Shown here piece by piece: positions 25,272 through 34,064 of a DNA stretch of 64,000 nucleotides. Made by a program: the position numbers and the translations under genes. Location of the stretch: positions 62,001-126,000 of the IMG/VR virus record IMGVR_UViG_3300007512_000008. One strand, 5' to 3'. The notes under the pieces are model-generated. The model had not been told where the DNA came from. It saw only the letters and a list, made by a program, of their open reading frames with translations, and searched no databases. The first letter of the stretch is position 1. Every line of letters starts with the position of its first letter. Source of the stretch: a virus.

Positions 25272-27629
25272 CTACTTGGCCGCTGCCGCCTGGGGCTTCT
25301 GGACGGTGTACCAGGAGGTCTCGGGGACGATGTTGACCACCAGACCCCCAGAGAACGTGAAGAAGATGCCCTCCTTCTCGTCCTTGCCCAGCTTGACACC
25401 GAACTGAGTGGCGAACTCATCCGCCTCGTAGCGGGTGGCGACAGCCTCGAGAGCGCGGGGCAGGAGGCCGGTACAACCGATTTCCATGACCAGACCCTGG
25501 AGGGCGTCGTTGGCCTCGTTGATGGTGTTCGTCGCCACGTCGAGGTAGGCGACGATCTCCTCGTTGGAGGCCCGCTCGTCGGAGAGCAGGAGGGCGTCGA
25601 AGGCGGTGGCCATCAGGTCGTCGGCATCGGTCCAGGCCCCGCGTCCCCGTGGCTTGACGGTGTAGGTGTCCCCGTTCTGGTAGCCCTGCAGCGTCGGCTT
25701 GGCGATCGCCGTCTCCCCGTTGGCGACCTTGTACCGCTTCTTCAGGAAGGCGTTCCCAGACTTGAACTTCTTCTTGCTCAGGATGCCCACGGTGCCGAAG
25801 TTGACCCGATACCGTGTGTAGGCGTCGATCTCGCCCTTGCGCACAGCCTCGTCCCGGTCCGTGTACTCGTACATGGTTGGGGGAGAGAAGTACAGGGCGG
25901 GGGTCAGGTGAACAGCCTTGAGGGCGGCGACCTGGGTTCCGCTGTACGGAGAGGCCTGTCCCTTGCTGACCATTGCGGAGAGGGCCTTGGAGCGGGCCAT
26001 GGCCTGGTTCCGCGAGCTCACCAGGGCCAGGATGTCGGAGGGAGTCGGGCAGGTGTCCGACTCGAGCCGGAAGCGGCGCATCTCGATGTGCACCAGCTGC
26101 CCGGGCCGGAAGCCCTTGGCCACCTCGCTCGGGATCATGAACGGGGTCAGGGCGGTCCAGGCCTGCTCCGTGTAGATCCGCAGGGGGATCTTGTCCACGT
26201 TGCGCTCGCCGCTGGAGATCACCGTGTAGGACCGGAAGTCCTGAAGGCGGCTCACGTCGACGAACTGGACCTCCCGGACGATCTCGCCCTCGGACAGCTT
26301 GAGATCGACATCCCGGACCGTCTCCAGCTGCACGGAGGCGTCGGTCGTGTTGAACTTCATCCCGCGGATGAAGACCCGGTTTCCTCGTGGCTGTAGGGAG
26401 GCGGCCAGCGGGATGACGTTCCCCTCCGGGTCCCGGCGACCCGGGATGCGACGCAGAGAGCGCCGCCGGTAGGAGGAGAGGAAGCGGTCGGTGTCCAGGC
26501 CAACGCTGCGGGCGGGGAGCCCGTTGAGAACGTCAGCCAGTGTGAACAGGTTGTACTGGGGCCGGACGTTGCGGCCCATCTCGTAGGCGTCACTGTTGCC
26601 CGCGAGGACCCAGGCGATGAGGTCCTCGAGCATGTCGGACAGGGTGGAGGGGGTCATAGCGCTCTGGTGCGCATCCCACAGCGTCTTGTTGCCACTGGCG
26701 AACAGGACCTCCTTCGCCTTCCGGAGATCCTGGAGGCTGGTGAGCGCCATGGTCAGGGCCCCGTGGAGGTAGGTGTCCTCCCGAGAGACGGCGTGGACAC
26801 CCTTGGCAGCCTTGGTCGTCGCGGGGACCTCGGTGATCTCGTAGATGTCCACCACCTCGTTGGCGCCGACACCTGCGAGGTTGAGCTCGCTGTGGGAGGC
26901 GTTGACCTGGCCAGTGGTGCGGTTGATCGCCAGGAGGAGCCCGTCGTTCTGCGGGGTGATGGTCGTAGCCGGGGCGACGCCTGCGGAGAGCAGCGTCTGG
27001 GTGTCCTTCATCACAGTGAGGACTTCCCGGAAGGATCGGGCACGGACGGTGGTGCCGGAGAGCGCGTTGGACATCGCGTTCATCCGGGGCCAGTCGCACC
27101 AGGATCGGTAGCCGATGCAGTTCAGGAACAGACCACCCACCTTCCGGGCGTCGGAGACGAATCGGTCGAGGTTCCGGTTCTCCTGGTAGGAGGAGGGGGA
27201 GTTGGCGTAGCCATCGGTGAAGAGGCTCATGCCGGTGGTCTCGCCCTTCCGGACGTGCTTGAGGCCGAGGTTGAGGGCCTGGCTGATCCCGGTCAGGAAG
27301 CTGGCCCGGATGGCCCGGAGCTTCTTGAGGTAGGGGTTGTCCAGCTTGAGGACCTCGGACACGGGGATGCGAACCCAGTGCTCGGTGACGTCGCCGTGGG
27401 TCGAGAACGAGATCAGGGTGGTGAGCACCCCCTCGTTGGTCATGGACTCGACGGCGAGGGACTGCTCGAGGCTCTGCTTGAGCTTCTCGATGTCGCCCCA
27501 CATTGAGCCGGAGCGGTCGATGACCATGATGTGGTGGCCCACGGTGGCCGAGGGGGTCGGAGGGGTCTCAGGGGTGAGCGGCTTCAGCAGGAACAGGGAG
27601 CTTGCAGTGCGAATGAATCTGGTCGACAA
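25272..27629 (-). CDS. Large von Willebrand A domain protein
   Basis: 785 residues from TTG 27629, chosen because GGAGG stands four bases upstream; earlier codons lack a ribosome site. A complete metal-ion-dependent adhesion site is visible: DRSGSMWG near residue 38, the Thr in ASFLTGISQ, and SLFTDGYAN. The remaining ~550 residues are unrecognised alpha/beta sequence with a C-terminal domain (FFTFSGGLVVNIVPETSWYT). Codons are strongly C/G-ending, suggesting high expression. VWA proteins usually mediate Mg-dependent protein contacts and often pair with a MoxR-type ATPase; none is visible here. Confidence 0.75.
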   Translation of the reverse strand: MSTRFIRTASSLFLLKPLTPETPPTPSATVGHHIMVIDRSGSMWGDIEKLKQSLEQSLAVESMTNEGVLTTLISFSTHGDVTEHWVRIPVSEVLKLDNPYLKKLRAIRASFLTGISQALNLGLKHVRKGETTGMSLFTDGYANSPSSYQENRNLDRFVSDARKVGGLFLNCIGYRSWCDWPRMNAMSNALSGTTVRARSFREVLTVMKDTQTLLSAGVAPATTITPQNDGLLLAINRTTGQVNASHSELNLAGVGANEVVDIYEITEVPATTKAAKGVHAVSREDTYLHGALTMALTSLQDLRKAKEVLFASGNKTLWDAHQSAMTPSTLSDMLEDLIAWVLAGNSDAYEMGRNVRPQYNLFTLADVLNGLPARSVGLDTDRFLSSYRRRSLRRIPGRRDPEGNVIPLAASLQPRGNRVFIRGMKFNTTDASVQLETVRDVDLKLSEGEIVREVQFVDVSRLQDFRSYTVISSGERNVDKIPLRIYTEQAWTALTPFMIPSEVAKGFRPGQLVHIEMRRFRLESDTCPTPSDILALVSSRNQAMARSKALSAMVSKGQASPYSGTQVAALKAVHLTPALYFSPPTMYEYTDRDEAVRKGEIDAYTRYRVNFGTVGILSKKKFKSGNAFLKKRYKVANGETAIAKPTLQGYQNGDTYTVKPRGRGAWTDADDLMATAFDALLLSDERASNEEIVAYLDVATNTINEANDALQGLVMEIGCTGLLPRALEAVATRYEADEFATQFGVKLGKDEKEGIFFTFSGGLVVNIVPETSWYTVQKPQAAAAK

Positions 27630-27716
27630 GGGTCCTCCAGGGTGGATTGCCCTTCTGGTTACCGTATCGCAATGCATTGTTAGGCAATATCGCGACTATA
27701 GATTTGGTCAGGTGTC

Positions 27717-29945
27717 ATGACTGATTCACGCCGCCAAGCTGTCCGCGCCGTCATTGCTGGGTCATGGGGATACCTCCCCTGGGAAGGTGATGGTCCTCAT
27801 GATGAGCGTTGGCGTGTCCTAAACAAGGTGAAGTCCAAGCCGGCCTTCGACTACCTCAAGAAGGAGCTGACCCGCATCCGGAAGCAGAGCGAGGATCCTG
27901 AGAGAGACAACGTGTTCGAGTACTGGACCTGGTTGGGCGCTCTGTTCCTCTCTTCAGACTCCCTCTACGCTGCGGTGCCAAAGCCACTCCTGAAGGAAGC
28001 TCTCAAGGCGCTGGACGAGATGCGGGACTGTGGGGGATACGAGGCCTGGGTCGCCCAGTGGAAGGAGCCGGGGAGCATCGGTCCCGCGCGCAAGGAAGTC
28101 AAGGAAGCCCTGGAGCAAGCTCTGAAGAAGCCTGCTCCTCTCCACATGTGGCGCACTGATTTTGAGAAAACGTCGGCGCTCCGTGTGCTTCTGAAGTTCG
28201 CAGAGACTCGAGACCCCAACGACTTCGGCACCAAGACGCACGTGACCCACAACTCGGAGATGGGCCTCCCCACCGGGAACAATGGGTCTGATGAGGTGTC
28301 ATATTCGGCTCTCCCCCCGGATGCTGCCCATCCGGGAGCCCACGGCCGGGCAATCGGTCCCACCAACTTCAACACTCCGGATATGGACCGCGACCTCCAG
28401 CCCCGGACTCTGGGTGTCCCTGGTGCTCAGACAACCGAGCACCCTGTCAACGACACTACGGATGGAATCGTGACCCGTAGACCCCAAGCTTCCGGCTCCT
28501 GTACGATGGGACACTCCCTGGGATGGATCTCACCGAAGGGAGTGATTCATCGCATCCATGTAGATCACGGAGTATGGGCTCTCAATCGTTTCGAGAAGGA
28601 TCCTCAGTTCCTGGCCTGGCGAGGGCCCAAGCCCAAGTTCGGGAAGTCTCCTCGTGATTGGCTTGTATCTACAGGTTGGGTGGCTGTCACGAATCTGTAC
28701 GCAATACAGATCGGCGGGGGCCTCAAGGACCTCTCCCCAGGGGCACGTCAGGGGCTCCTGGAGCTCATCAATGACTGTGCAGGCTCTGCGATTGTAGACC
28801 CCTCCAAGACTGTCTTCTTGGACCAGGAGAAGGGAAACGCCTCGGATTCCCGAAGGATCCCTCTCGAGGAGTTCGTCAAGGAAATCGGCGGGCAGAAGGC
28901 TCAGGACGAGTTCTTCGATGCGCTCCTGTCCCGAAGGGCCTTCCTCCGTCTGGCCGTGTGGAAGCAGAGGTGGAAGCCCGGCAAACGGCGGCGGAAGCAG
29001 AGGGGACAGGCTCGAGCCAAGAGTCGCGCCTACTACCGCAAGAACCGGGCGAAGCTCCTTCGGAAGCAGAGGCGTCGTCGGTCCAAGAGCTCCTGGAAGA
29101 ACAACCCTGCTCGGAAGCGGAGCGAGGCGCGGCGGAAGAAGCAGAACCGGAAGATGATTGGCTCTCGCTTCTCCGTCAACATCCGCCGGGTGGCTCTCCT
29201 GGCTTCCAACTATGCGGTTCCTACAGAGCGGGGTGGGGAGAACGGACGCCCCCAACGTCGACAGCGCACCACGGACAAGCGCAAGGACCAGATTCGGTAT
29301 CGAAAGAACAAGAACCAAAACCGGCTGAAGTCCCGTCGTCGCTACCACCTGAAGTGCAAGAAGAATCCTCGTTGTATGAAGCGACGCGAGATGTACCGGA
29401 AGAACCCGGGACGCTACGAGAGACGTGCGCCCAAGAACGCTTCGGTCCTCACGATTCCGCAGATCACCTTCGTCCTGGGTCCGGAGCACCTCCTCTGCCA
29501 CGTTCACTCGGTCTCTCCCCTGACCGGCGTCGTCACCTTCCAGGTCCATGAGCGGGATGTGTCTCCCATCGCGTCCCTCCCTGTAGAGGTCCTCCTCCGC
29601 GTAGCGACCTTCATGTCGGATGCGGATACCCTGGCCTTCATGGAGCTCGTAGAGACCGAAATCGGTCTGGATGCCTATGAGGATCTGGACCACGAGGGTC
29701 TCTTGGCTTGCGCCCAGATCCAGGGCTATGACGTGGCTTCCGAAGAGTTCTCGGCCAAATGCGCTCCGTTCACGGACGGGCTGGGTCTCGAAGATCTCCA
29801 GCCTGCCAACATCGAGCTGATCGCAGATGCTCTGATCGACGGGGCTCACCTGGCCCCTGCCCCTCCGGAGAACGTGGATGTTGAGGATATCGACTTCTCC
29901 TCCCACCTGTTCTATGGCCAAGTGAGCCACAGAGAGGAATCATGA
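27717..29945 (+). CDS. Large protein with polycationic central domain
   Basis: 742 residues in four parts. Residues 1-140 (SWGYLPWEGDGPHDERWRVL) loosely resemble DUF4259-type phage proteins. Residues ~260-400 hold a module shared with the next gene (LGWISPKGVIHRI...DHGVWA; IPLEEFVKEIGGQKAQDEFF). Residues ~403-574 are extremely Lys/Arg-rich (KPGKRRRKQRGQARAKSRAY) with recurring YRKN units. The C-terminus is acidic. The basic part probably binds nucleic acid; candidate roles are DNA condensation, an injected protein or a host-DNA effector. It overlaps the next gene by four bases. Confidence 0.6.
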   Translation: MTDSRRQAVRAVIAGSWGYLPWEGDGPHDERWRVLNKVKSKPAFDYLKKELTRIRKQSEDPERDNVFEYWTWLGALFLSSDSLYAAVPKPLLKEALKALDEMRDCGGYEAWVAQWKEPGSIGPARKEVKEALEQALKKPAPLHMWRTDFEKTSALRVLLKFAETRDPNDFGTKTHVTHNSEMGLPTGNNGSDEVSYSALPPDAAHPGAHGRAIGPTNFNTPDMDRDLQPRTLGVPGAQTTEHPVNDTTDGIVTRRPQASGSCTMGHSLGWISPKGVIHRIHVDHGVWALNRFEKDPQFLAWRGPKPKFGKSPRDWLVSTGWVAVTNLYAIQIGGGLKDLSPGARQGLLELINDCAGSAIVDPSKTVFLDQEKGNASDSRRIPLEEFVKEIGGQKAQDEFFDALLSRRAFLRLAVWKQRWKPGKRRRKQRGQARAKSRAYYRKNRAKLLRKQRRRRSKSSWKNNPARKRSEARRKKQNRKMIGSRFSVNIRRVALLASNYAVPTERGGENGRPQRRQRTTDKRKDQIRYRKNKNQNRLKSRRRYHLKCKKNPRCMKRREMYRKNPGRYERRAPKNASVLTIPQITFVLGPEHLLCHVHSVSPLTGVVTFQVHERDVSPIASLPVEVLLRVATFMSDADTLAFMELVETEIGLDAYEDLDHEGLLACAQIQGYDVASEEFSAKCAPFTDGLGLEDLQPANIELIADALIDGAHLAPAPPENVDVEDIDFSSHLFYGQVSHREES

Positions 29946-31801
29946 GCCACACGTTCCTGTATGATCGGGAGTCTCCCGACCAGCCTGAGAAGGCTGGGAA
30001 CCCGTTCCCCCAAGGAGAGGCCCCTGGGAACTCTGGTGGGAATTCCCCCGCTCACGACAGCATGAACCCCGCCTCGTCGAAAGTGATCCCCGACCACCTC
30101 AAGCATGGCTTCAAGCTCGAGCTGAATCCCGCGTGGGTGTCCCAGGTTCGGGAGGTCATTCGGAGAGGTCTTCGTCGCAAGTCGAGCCTGGTGTTCCGCC
30201 CCAAAGGGTGGAGAGCACTTGGGAGCGAAGCCCTCCAGGAAATGGGGTCTTGGCCTCGGAACCTGGTGTGGCGGGGAATGACCCAGGCGGAGTTCAAGAA
30301 CACCGTGGGGTCTCTCAAACCTATCTGGAGTACTGGAAGATTCTCCCTGGAGGGGGAGGGCACCAACTTTGCGGAGGACCCGCGAGATGCCGAGTCCTAT
30401 GTGAACTTTGGTCGTGACGACCCTCGCAATACCAACCAGAACACGTATCTTGTGGGGGTCCGGCGCCATCCGGATATGAGAAAGGAACGGGACGGATACA
30501 TCAAGATGCCCTCTCCCCTACCTCTCGATTTTGTTGAGGTGGTGTGGGAGATGTATCCTGAGGAAGGGGCCGTGGTTGGGAGGACAATCCGATCCTCAAC
30601 CCGGACAGCCGCGACCTCTCGGGACATACTGGATAGGACGTCCAGAAAGGTCCTGGACAGCGCGCGCAGGGTTCGGCTCACCCCGGTAGCCTCGGGGGAG
30701 CGGGACGGCGTCTACACCCTCCGAGCAGCCGGGAGCAGCGGCACACATACGGTCAAGATCCGGACTTCCCGGAACCACGTCTGGTGTGCCTGCTCGTGCC
30801 CCTTCTGGCAATACCAGGGACCCGAGTTCTGGGCCAAGAATGGCGGCTATCTTCTGGGAGATCCCCGAGGAACAGCAACCCGTCCCGACAAGAGAGATCC
30901 CAAGGGGCAGAACTGGTGCTGCAAGCACGTAGCTGCCGCTCTCCGGATGTATCCAGAGGTGCGGGGGAAGACAGCTTCCTTCCATGCCCTGCCCTGTCCC
31001 AAGCGCGTTGCTATCCGGTTTGCTATCTCGAGGATGGAGCATTCCTGGGCTTGGATCTCCCCCTCGGGTCGGTTCATCGAAATCAGGGATCACGGTCGTT
31101 GGGCTTGGAAGAATCACCCAGATATCCTTCTCTCGTATGCCCTGGAGGAATGGCCCTCCCACTACAAAGCCCCTGCTGGATACATGGAGGACATCCTTCC
31201 ATCCTTGACCCGTGATTCAAGAATTGTTGAGAGACAGGACACTCCCGGGTTGGTCGGAACCGAGGTCCTCCAGTTGAACTCCTCTGTCTTGAACTCTCGT
31301 CGGTTCAAGTCTCGTCAAAGATGGATGGATGTCCTGGGCAAGGGCTATTGGCTCCCTCATGAAAGGCTCTCCCGAGAGGAAGAGAAGTTCATCGAGCGGG
31401 CGCATCAGGAGCACGGGTCCGTATTCTCAAAGGAGACACGGGTCCTGGAAGACTCCCCAGCCAACAAGGCTCGTCGGAAGTTCTGGAAAAAGGAGCGTCA
31501 GAGGATTGGGATGGATCTCCGGGAATGGGCCTCTCGGGCTCTTCACGAAGATGGATGGATGTCCGCTTCCAATACCCAATCTGTGAGCTTGGCGGACGGA
31601 GAGAAGGGGAACCGTGCCCAGTGGGACGCCTTCTTCCGAGTGGTGCTCTCAGAGTTCGAGAAGTCCCGCCAGAAAGAACTTCCTCCCGATCTCTATGTCA
31701 CCACCCCCCGGACTATCCGAACGCTCTCTTATGAGGATGCTTTGGAACAGAAGGCCAGCAAGAGAACCCAGGACGCCTTCTATGAGTGGCTTCTCAGGTA
31801 G
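29942..31801 (+). CDS. ADP-ribosyltransferase-like protein with SWIM zinc finger
   Basis: 619 residues. Residues ~95-210 resemble an ADP-ribosyltransferase core: LVWRGMTQAEF (Arg motif), GTNFAEDPRDAESYVNFG (second motif region) and FVEVVWEMYPEEG (possible Glu). Residues ~280-335 contain a SWIM-type finger, CACSCPFW then WCCKHVAAAL (CxC...CxH). Residues ~360-610 contain the module shared with the preceding gene (AWISPSGRFIEIRDHGRWAW; LSYEDALEQKASKRTQDAFY). An ATGA overlap couples the two. The SWIM call is fairly firm; the transferase call is tentative since the catalytic Glu is not certain. Confidence 0.55.
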   Translation: MSHTFLYDRESPDQPEKAGNPFPQGEAPGNSGGNSPAHDSMNPASSKVIPDHLKHGFKLELNPAWVSQVREVIRRGLRRKSSLVFRPKGWRALGSEALQEMGSWPRNLVWRGMTQAEFKNTVGSLKPIWSTGRFSLEGEGTNFAEDPRDAESYVNFGRDDPRNTNQNTYLVGVRRHPDMRKERDGYIKMPSPLPLDFVEVVWEMYPEEGAVVGRTIRSSTRTAATSRDILDRTSRKVLDSARRVRLTPVASGERDGVYTLRAAGSSGTHTVKIRTSRNHVWCACSCPFWQYQGPEFWAKNGGYLLGDPRGTATRPDKRDPKGQNWCCKHVAAALRMYPEVRGKTASFHALPCPKRVAIRFAISRMEHSWAWISPSGRFIEIRDHGRWAWKNHPDILLSYALEEWPSHYKAPAGYMEDILPSLTRDSRIVERQDTPGLVGTEVLQLNSSVLNSRRFKSRQRWMDVLGKGYWLPHERLSREEEKFIERAHQEHGSVFSKETRVLEDSPANKARRKFWKKERQRIGMDLREWASRALHEDGWMSASNTQSVSLADGEKGNRAQWDAFFRVVLSEFEKSRQKELPPDLYVTTPRTIRTLSYEDALEQKASKRTQDAFYEWLLR

Positions 31802-31805
31802 CTGG

Positions 31806-31811
31806 GTATCT
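31806..31811 (+). promoter_or_regulatory. GTATCT box
   Basis: GTATCT 19 bases upstream of the ATG at 31831, a member of the recurring (C/G)TATC(T/G) set. Confidence 0.3.
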
Positions 31812-31830
31812 TGGAGTCTCTGGAGACCTC

Positions 31831-32214
31831 ATGCCGACCTATACCTACCACTGCGATGCCTGTGACCACCCCTTCGAGAAGATCCTTCGGATGTCCCAGT
31901 ATGCGGATCCTCAGGACTGTCCGGAGTGTGGAGGGGCCGCTCGGAAGACTGTATCTCCTGTAGGATTCGTCCTCAAGGGAGATGGCTGGACAGGGAAGAA
32001 CCTCAAGATCAAGCGCCAGATGGCCAAGAAGAACCAGCGTCTTGATGCCAAGGCAGCGGACCGCCGTCGCTCCTCCTCGGGGCCCAAGTTGGTCCCCAAT
32101 GTCGGCGGGGAGCGGACCGAGTCTTGGTCCGATGCTGGGAAGCTCGCCAAGTCCAAGGGGTTGGGCACCTCGGGATACGAGAAGAAGGCGGCTTCGGAGA
32201 AGTCCTCTTCCTGA
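31831..32214 (+). CDS. FmdB-family zinc ribbon protein
   Basis: 127 residues from ATG 31831, with GGAG upstream. The N-terminus is a textbook FmdB/CxxC_CxxC ribbon: MPTYTYHCDACDHPFEKILR, then CPECGGAARKTVSP and VGFVLKGDGWTGK. The rest is a basic, low-complexity tail. Such ribbons are common in phage and bacterial genomes with no settled role; a regulatory or nucleic-acid-binding role is usually assumed. Confidence 0.8.
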   Translation: MPTYTYHCDACDHPFEKILRMSQYADPQDCPECGGAARKTVSPVGFVLKGDGWTGKNLKIKRQMAKKNQRLDAKAADRRRSSSGPKLVPNVGGERTESWSDAGKLAKSKGLGTSGYEKKAASEKSSS

Positions 32215-32229
32215 ACTCCGGTGGACCCC

Positions 32230-32235
32230 CTATCG
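32230..32235 (+). promoter_or_regulatory. CTATCG box
   Basis: CTATCG 29 bases before the GTG at 32265, matching the (C/G)TATC(T/G) set. Confidence 0.3.
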
Positions 32236-32264
32236 CATCCCAAGTTTCCTGAGTAGGAGAGCCC

Positions 32265-32951
32265 GTGACGGTCTCGCCCAATCTGATCAAGAGATATGTT
32301 GGGGTCATCGACCTCACGATCCGTCGTCGGGCTGGAGTCTACTCGTACAAGGTTGGGGCGGCCCGTTCTCTGGATGCGGCGTTCACGGGGACCACTGAAC
32401 TCGCGACGGTTCGGTCTGGGCGCCATGTCCGGAGCCGTACTCTCCGGAGAACTCGTCGGGGGATGGACGCCATGTCCATCCGGAACCTGACCCGCTTCGC
32501 GTATGCCCCTGAGGATTTCGTCTCCGCGACCGTCCCCAGCGACGAAGAGATCGCGTTCATCCGTGTGTCCGAAGTTGACCTTGGAGGGAACGATCTCGGA
32601 GAAGGCCCTGTCCTGGTAGTGCCTCCCGCAGGATTCTTCGCCAGTGGCCGCAACACCCTCTTCCTGCCGGGAACTGGACCTGACGTGTCCGGTCTCGCAA
32701 ACAATCTCCCCCCGCCTGATGCGCTCATCATCGACTTCCCAAAGTTCATCGATGAGCTCAACATCCAGAACACCGATGGAACGAACTCTCTGTTCGTGTC
32801 TCCGGGCCCGGGTCTCCCGGAGCGGGAAATCTCTGCTGGTGAAGACATCACGATCTACCAGGGCAGAGCGGGCCCTCTCTACATCAGAGGAGACTCAGCT
32901 GCCGTTGGATTCCAGATCACTGCTGTCCTTGTTAGCGGAATCCAGAGCTGA
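32265..32951 (+). CDS. Probable virion protein
   Basis: 228 residues from a GTG start with AGGAG upstream. The first ~85 residues are basic (RTLRRTRRGMDAMSIRNLTR); the rest is beta-sandwich-like with many Gly/Pro turns, ending in a strand-rich domain (SAGEDITIYQGRAGPLYIRG). Position among small structural genes and the beta-rich composition suggest a capsid decoration or tail-completion protein. Not recognised at family level. Confidence 0.5.
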   Translation: MTVSPNLIKRYVGVIDLTIRRRAGVYSYKVGAARSLDAAFTGTTELATVRSGRHVRSRTLRRTRRGMDAMSIRNLTRFAYAPEDFVSATVPSDEEIAFIRVSEVDLGGNDLGEGPVLVVPPAGFFASGRNTLFLPGTGPDVSGLANNLPPPDALIIDFPKFIDELNIQNTDGTNSLFVSPGPGLPEREISAGEDITIYQGRAGPLYIRGDSAAVGFQITAVLVSGIQS

Positions 32952-33027
32952 CTCTTCCAATAGATAGGAAATACCGCATCTCAAGGTAGGGTCCGAGCCC
33001 TGCACGTCTCCACGGAGTATTCCAACA

Positions 33028-33699
33028 ATGGCCAACACCGCATACGTCTGCCGGCTCCGGACCGATATCCCTGCCGGCACTCTCCAGCTGCTCGATCTGC
33101 AGCCCAACACCTCCAGCCGCAACCTCACTCTCGAGCCCGTCGGTCAGTCCGGCTACCTCGGGGACCGGGTCGAGAACGACACCCTTGCTGCCCTGACCGG
33201 CGGCACGGACACCGCTGCTGTGTACAAGGGTCTCGCCGCGTACCTCATCGACAACGTCATCGACGGCACCTCCAACGTCACGATCACGGTGACGGTCGCC
33301 AACGACGGGGCTGCTGGCCTCATCGCTCTGCTGGATGCCGGCTCTGCGCTGACCGAGGCTGCCATCAACGCTGACCTGATCGCCACGGGCGGAGCAGGAG
33401 CGGGCACCGACATCAACGCAAACAGCTCCTCGGGGAGTGTCAAGGACATTCTGAAGATCATGAGCGGCGGTAAGTACACCCTGCCCTCCGGATCGACGGT
33501 CGGTGGCCTCTCCGCTGCTGCGGAGCTCGGCTCCTTCGACGACGACGCCTACCGTCAGCTGTACGGAACGAGCGCCCTGCAGATCTCCTGCGGCTCGGGT
33601 CGGATCGCCACCTTTGCGGCGGCGGCCTTCTCGTACAGCGGGACTGCGGGTGCTGCCCTGGTCGTGTACGACCACGAGGGCAACGTCCTCTCCGCCTGA
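33028..33699 (+). CDS. Virion structural protein, highly expressed codon use
   Basis: 223 residues. The N-terminus (TAYVCRLRTDIPAGTLQLLD) and middle are beta-rich and low in charge; the C-terminus is a small beta domain (IATFAAAAFSYSGTAGAALV). Codons are almost uniformly C/G-ending, like the fibre gene at 3940, so it is probably abundant in the virion. A hairpin follows at 33714-33733. Family not recognised. Confidence 0.6.
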   Translation: MANTAYVCRLRTDIPAGTLQLLDLQPNTSSRNLTLEPVGQSGYLGDRVENDTLAALTGGTDTAAVYKGLAAYLIDNVIDGTSNVTITVTVANDGAAGLIALLDAGSALTEAAINADLIATGGAGAGTDINANSSSGSVKDILKIMSGGKYTLPSGSTVGGLSAAAELGSFDDDAYRQLYGTSALQISCGSGRIATFAAAAFSYSGTAGAALVVYDHEGNVLSA

Positions 33700-33713
33700 T
33701 CCAGTTCTCCTTT

Positions 33714-33733
33714 GAGGACGTTGCCCCGTCCTC
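33714..33733 (+). terminator. Candidate terminator hairpin
   Basis: Seven-base stem GAGGACG / CGTCCTC with a TTGCCC loop, 14 bases after the stop at 33699, followed by CTTGG rather than a T-run. A second hairpin (TCGCGTC/GACGCGA) follows about 10 bases later. Confidence 0.45.
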
Positions 33734-33794
33734 CTTGGCCTGTCGCGTCTGCGTTCTCCGGTTCGTGGACGCGACTCTGCGTTTGGGAGGCTGA

Positions 33795-34022
33795 ATGTTC
33801 AGGACCAAGGATCTGTACTTCGCCGCGTACCTGAAGGTCGCCGCCCTCACCTATGTGGGGACTGAGCGAGAGGGGGCTCAAGTCACCTGGGTCTTCGAAC
33901 ATCCAGGTCGGGATGTCCTCGGGGCTCTACGTCATCAGTTCTACGCGGATACGGCGCGGGTCCCTGCCCTCTCCTTTGTTCAGGCGATCAAGGATCTCAA
34001 GCGTTCCGTCTATCGGGAGTAG
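33795..34022 (+). CDS. DUF5659-like small protein
   Basis: 75 residues. MFRTKDLYFAAYLKVAAL, VTWVFEHPGRD and ALSFVQAIKDLKRSVY fit the DUF5659 pattern: a short FRTKDLYLAAYL start, a central strand and a terminal helix. The family is found in phages and phage-related bacterial loci and has no known function. GGGAGG lies seven bases upstream. Confidence 0.65.
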   Translation: MFRTKDLYFAAYLKVAALTYVGTEREGAQVTWVFEHPGRDVLGALRHQFYADTARVPALSFVQAIKDLKRSVYRE

Positions 34023-34035
34023 TGGAGTAGAGAAG

Positions 34036-34041
34036 CTATCT
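34036..34041 (+). promoter_or_regulatory. CTATCT box upstream of split-intein gene
   Basis: CTATCT 23 bases before the ATG at 34065. A CTATC/GATAG pair (34036-34040 and 34051-34055) could form a small hairpin in the leader. Confidence 0.35.
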
Positions 34042-34064
34042 CTCCCCCCTGATAGGAGGTCCTC

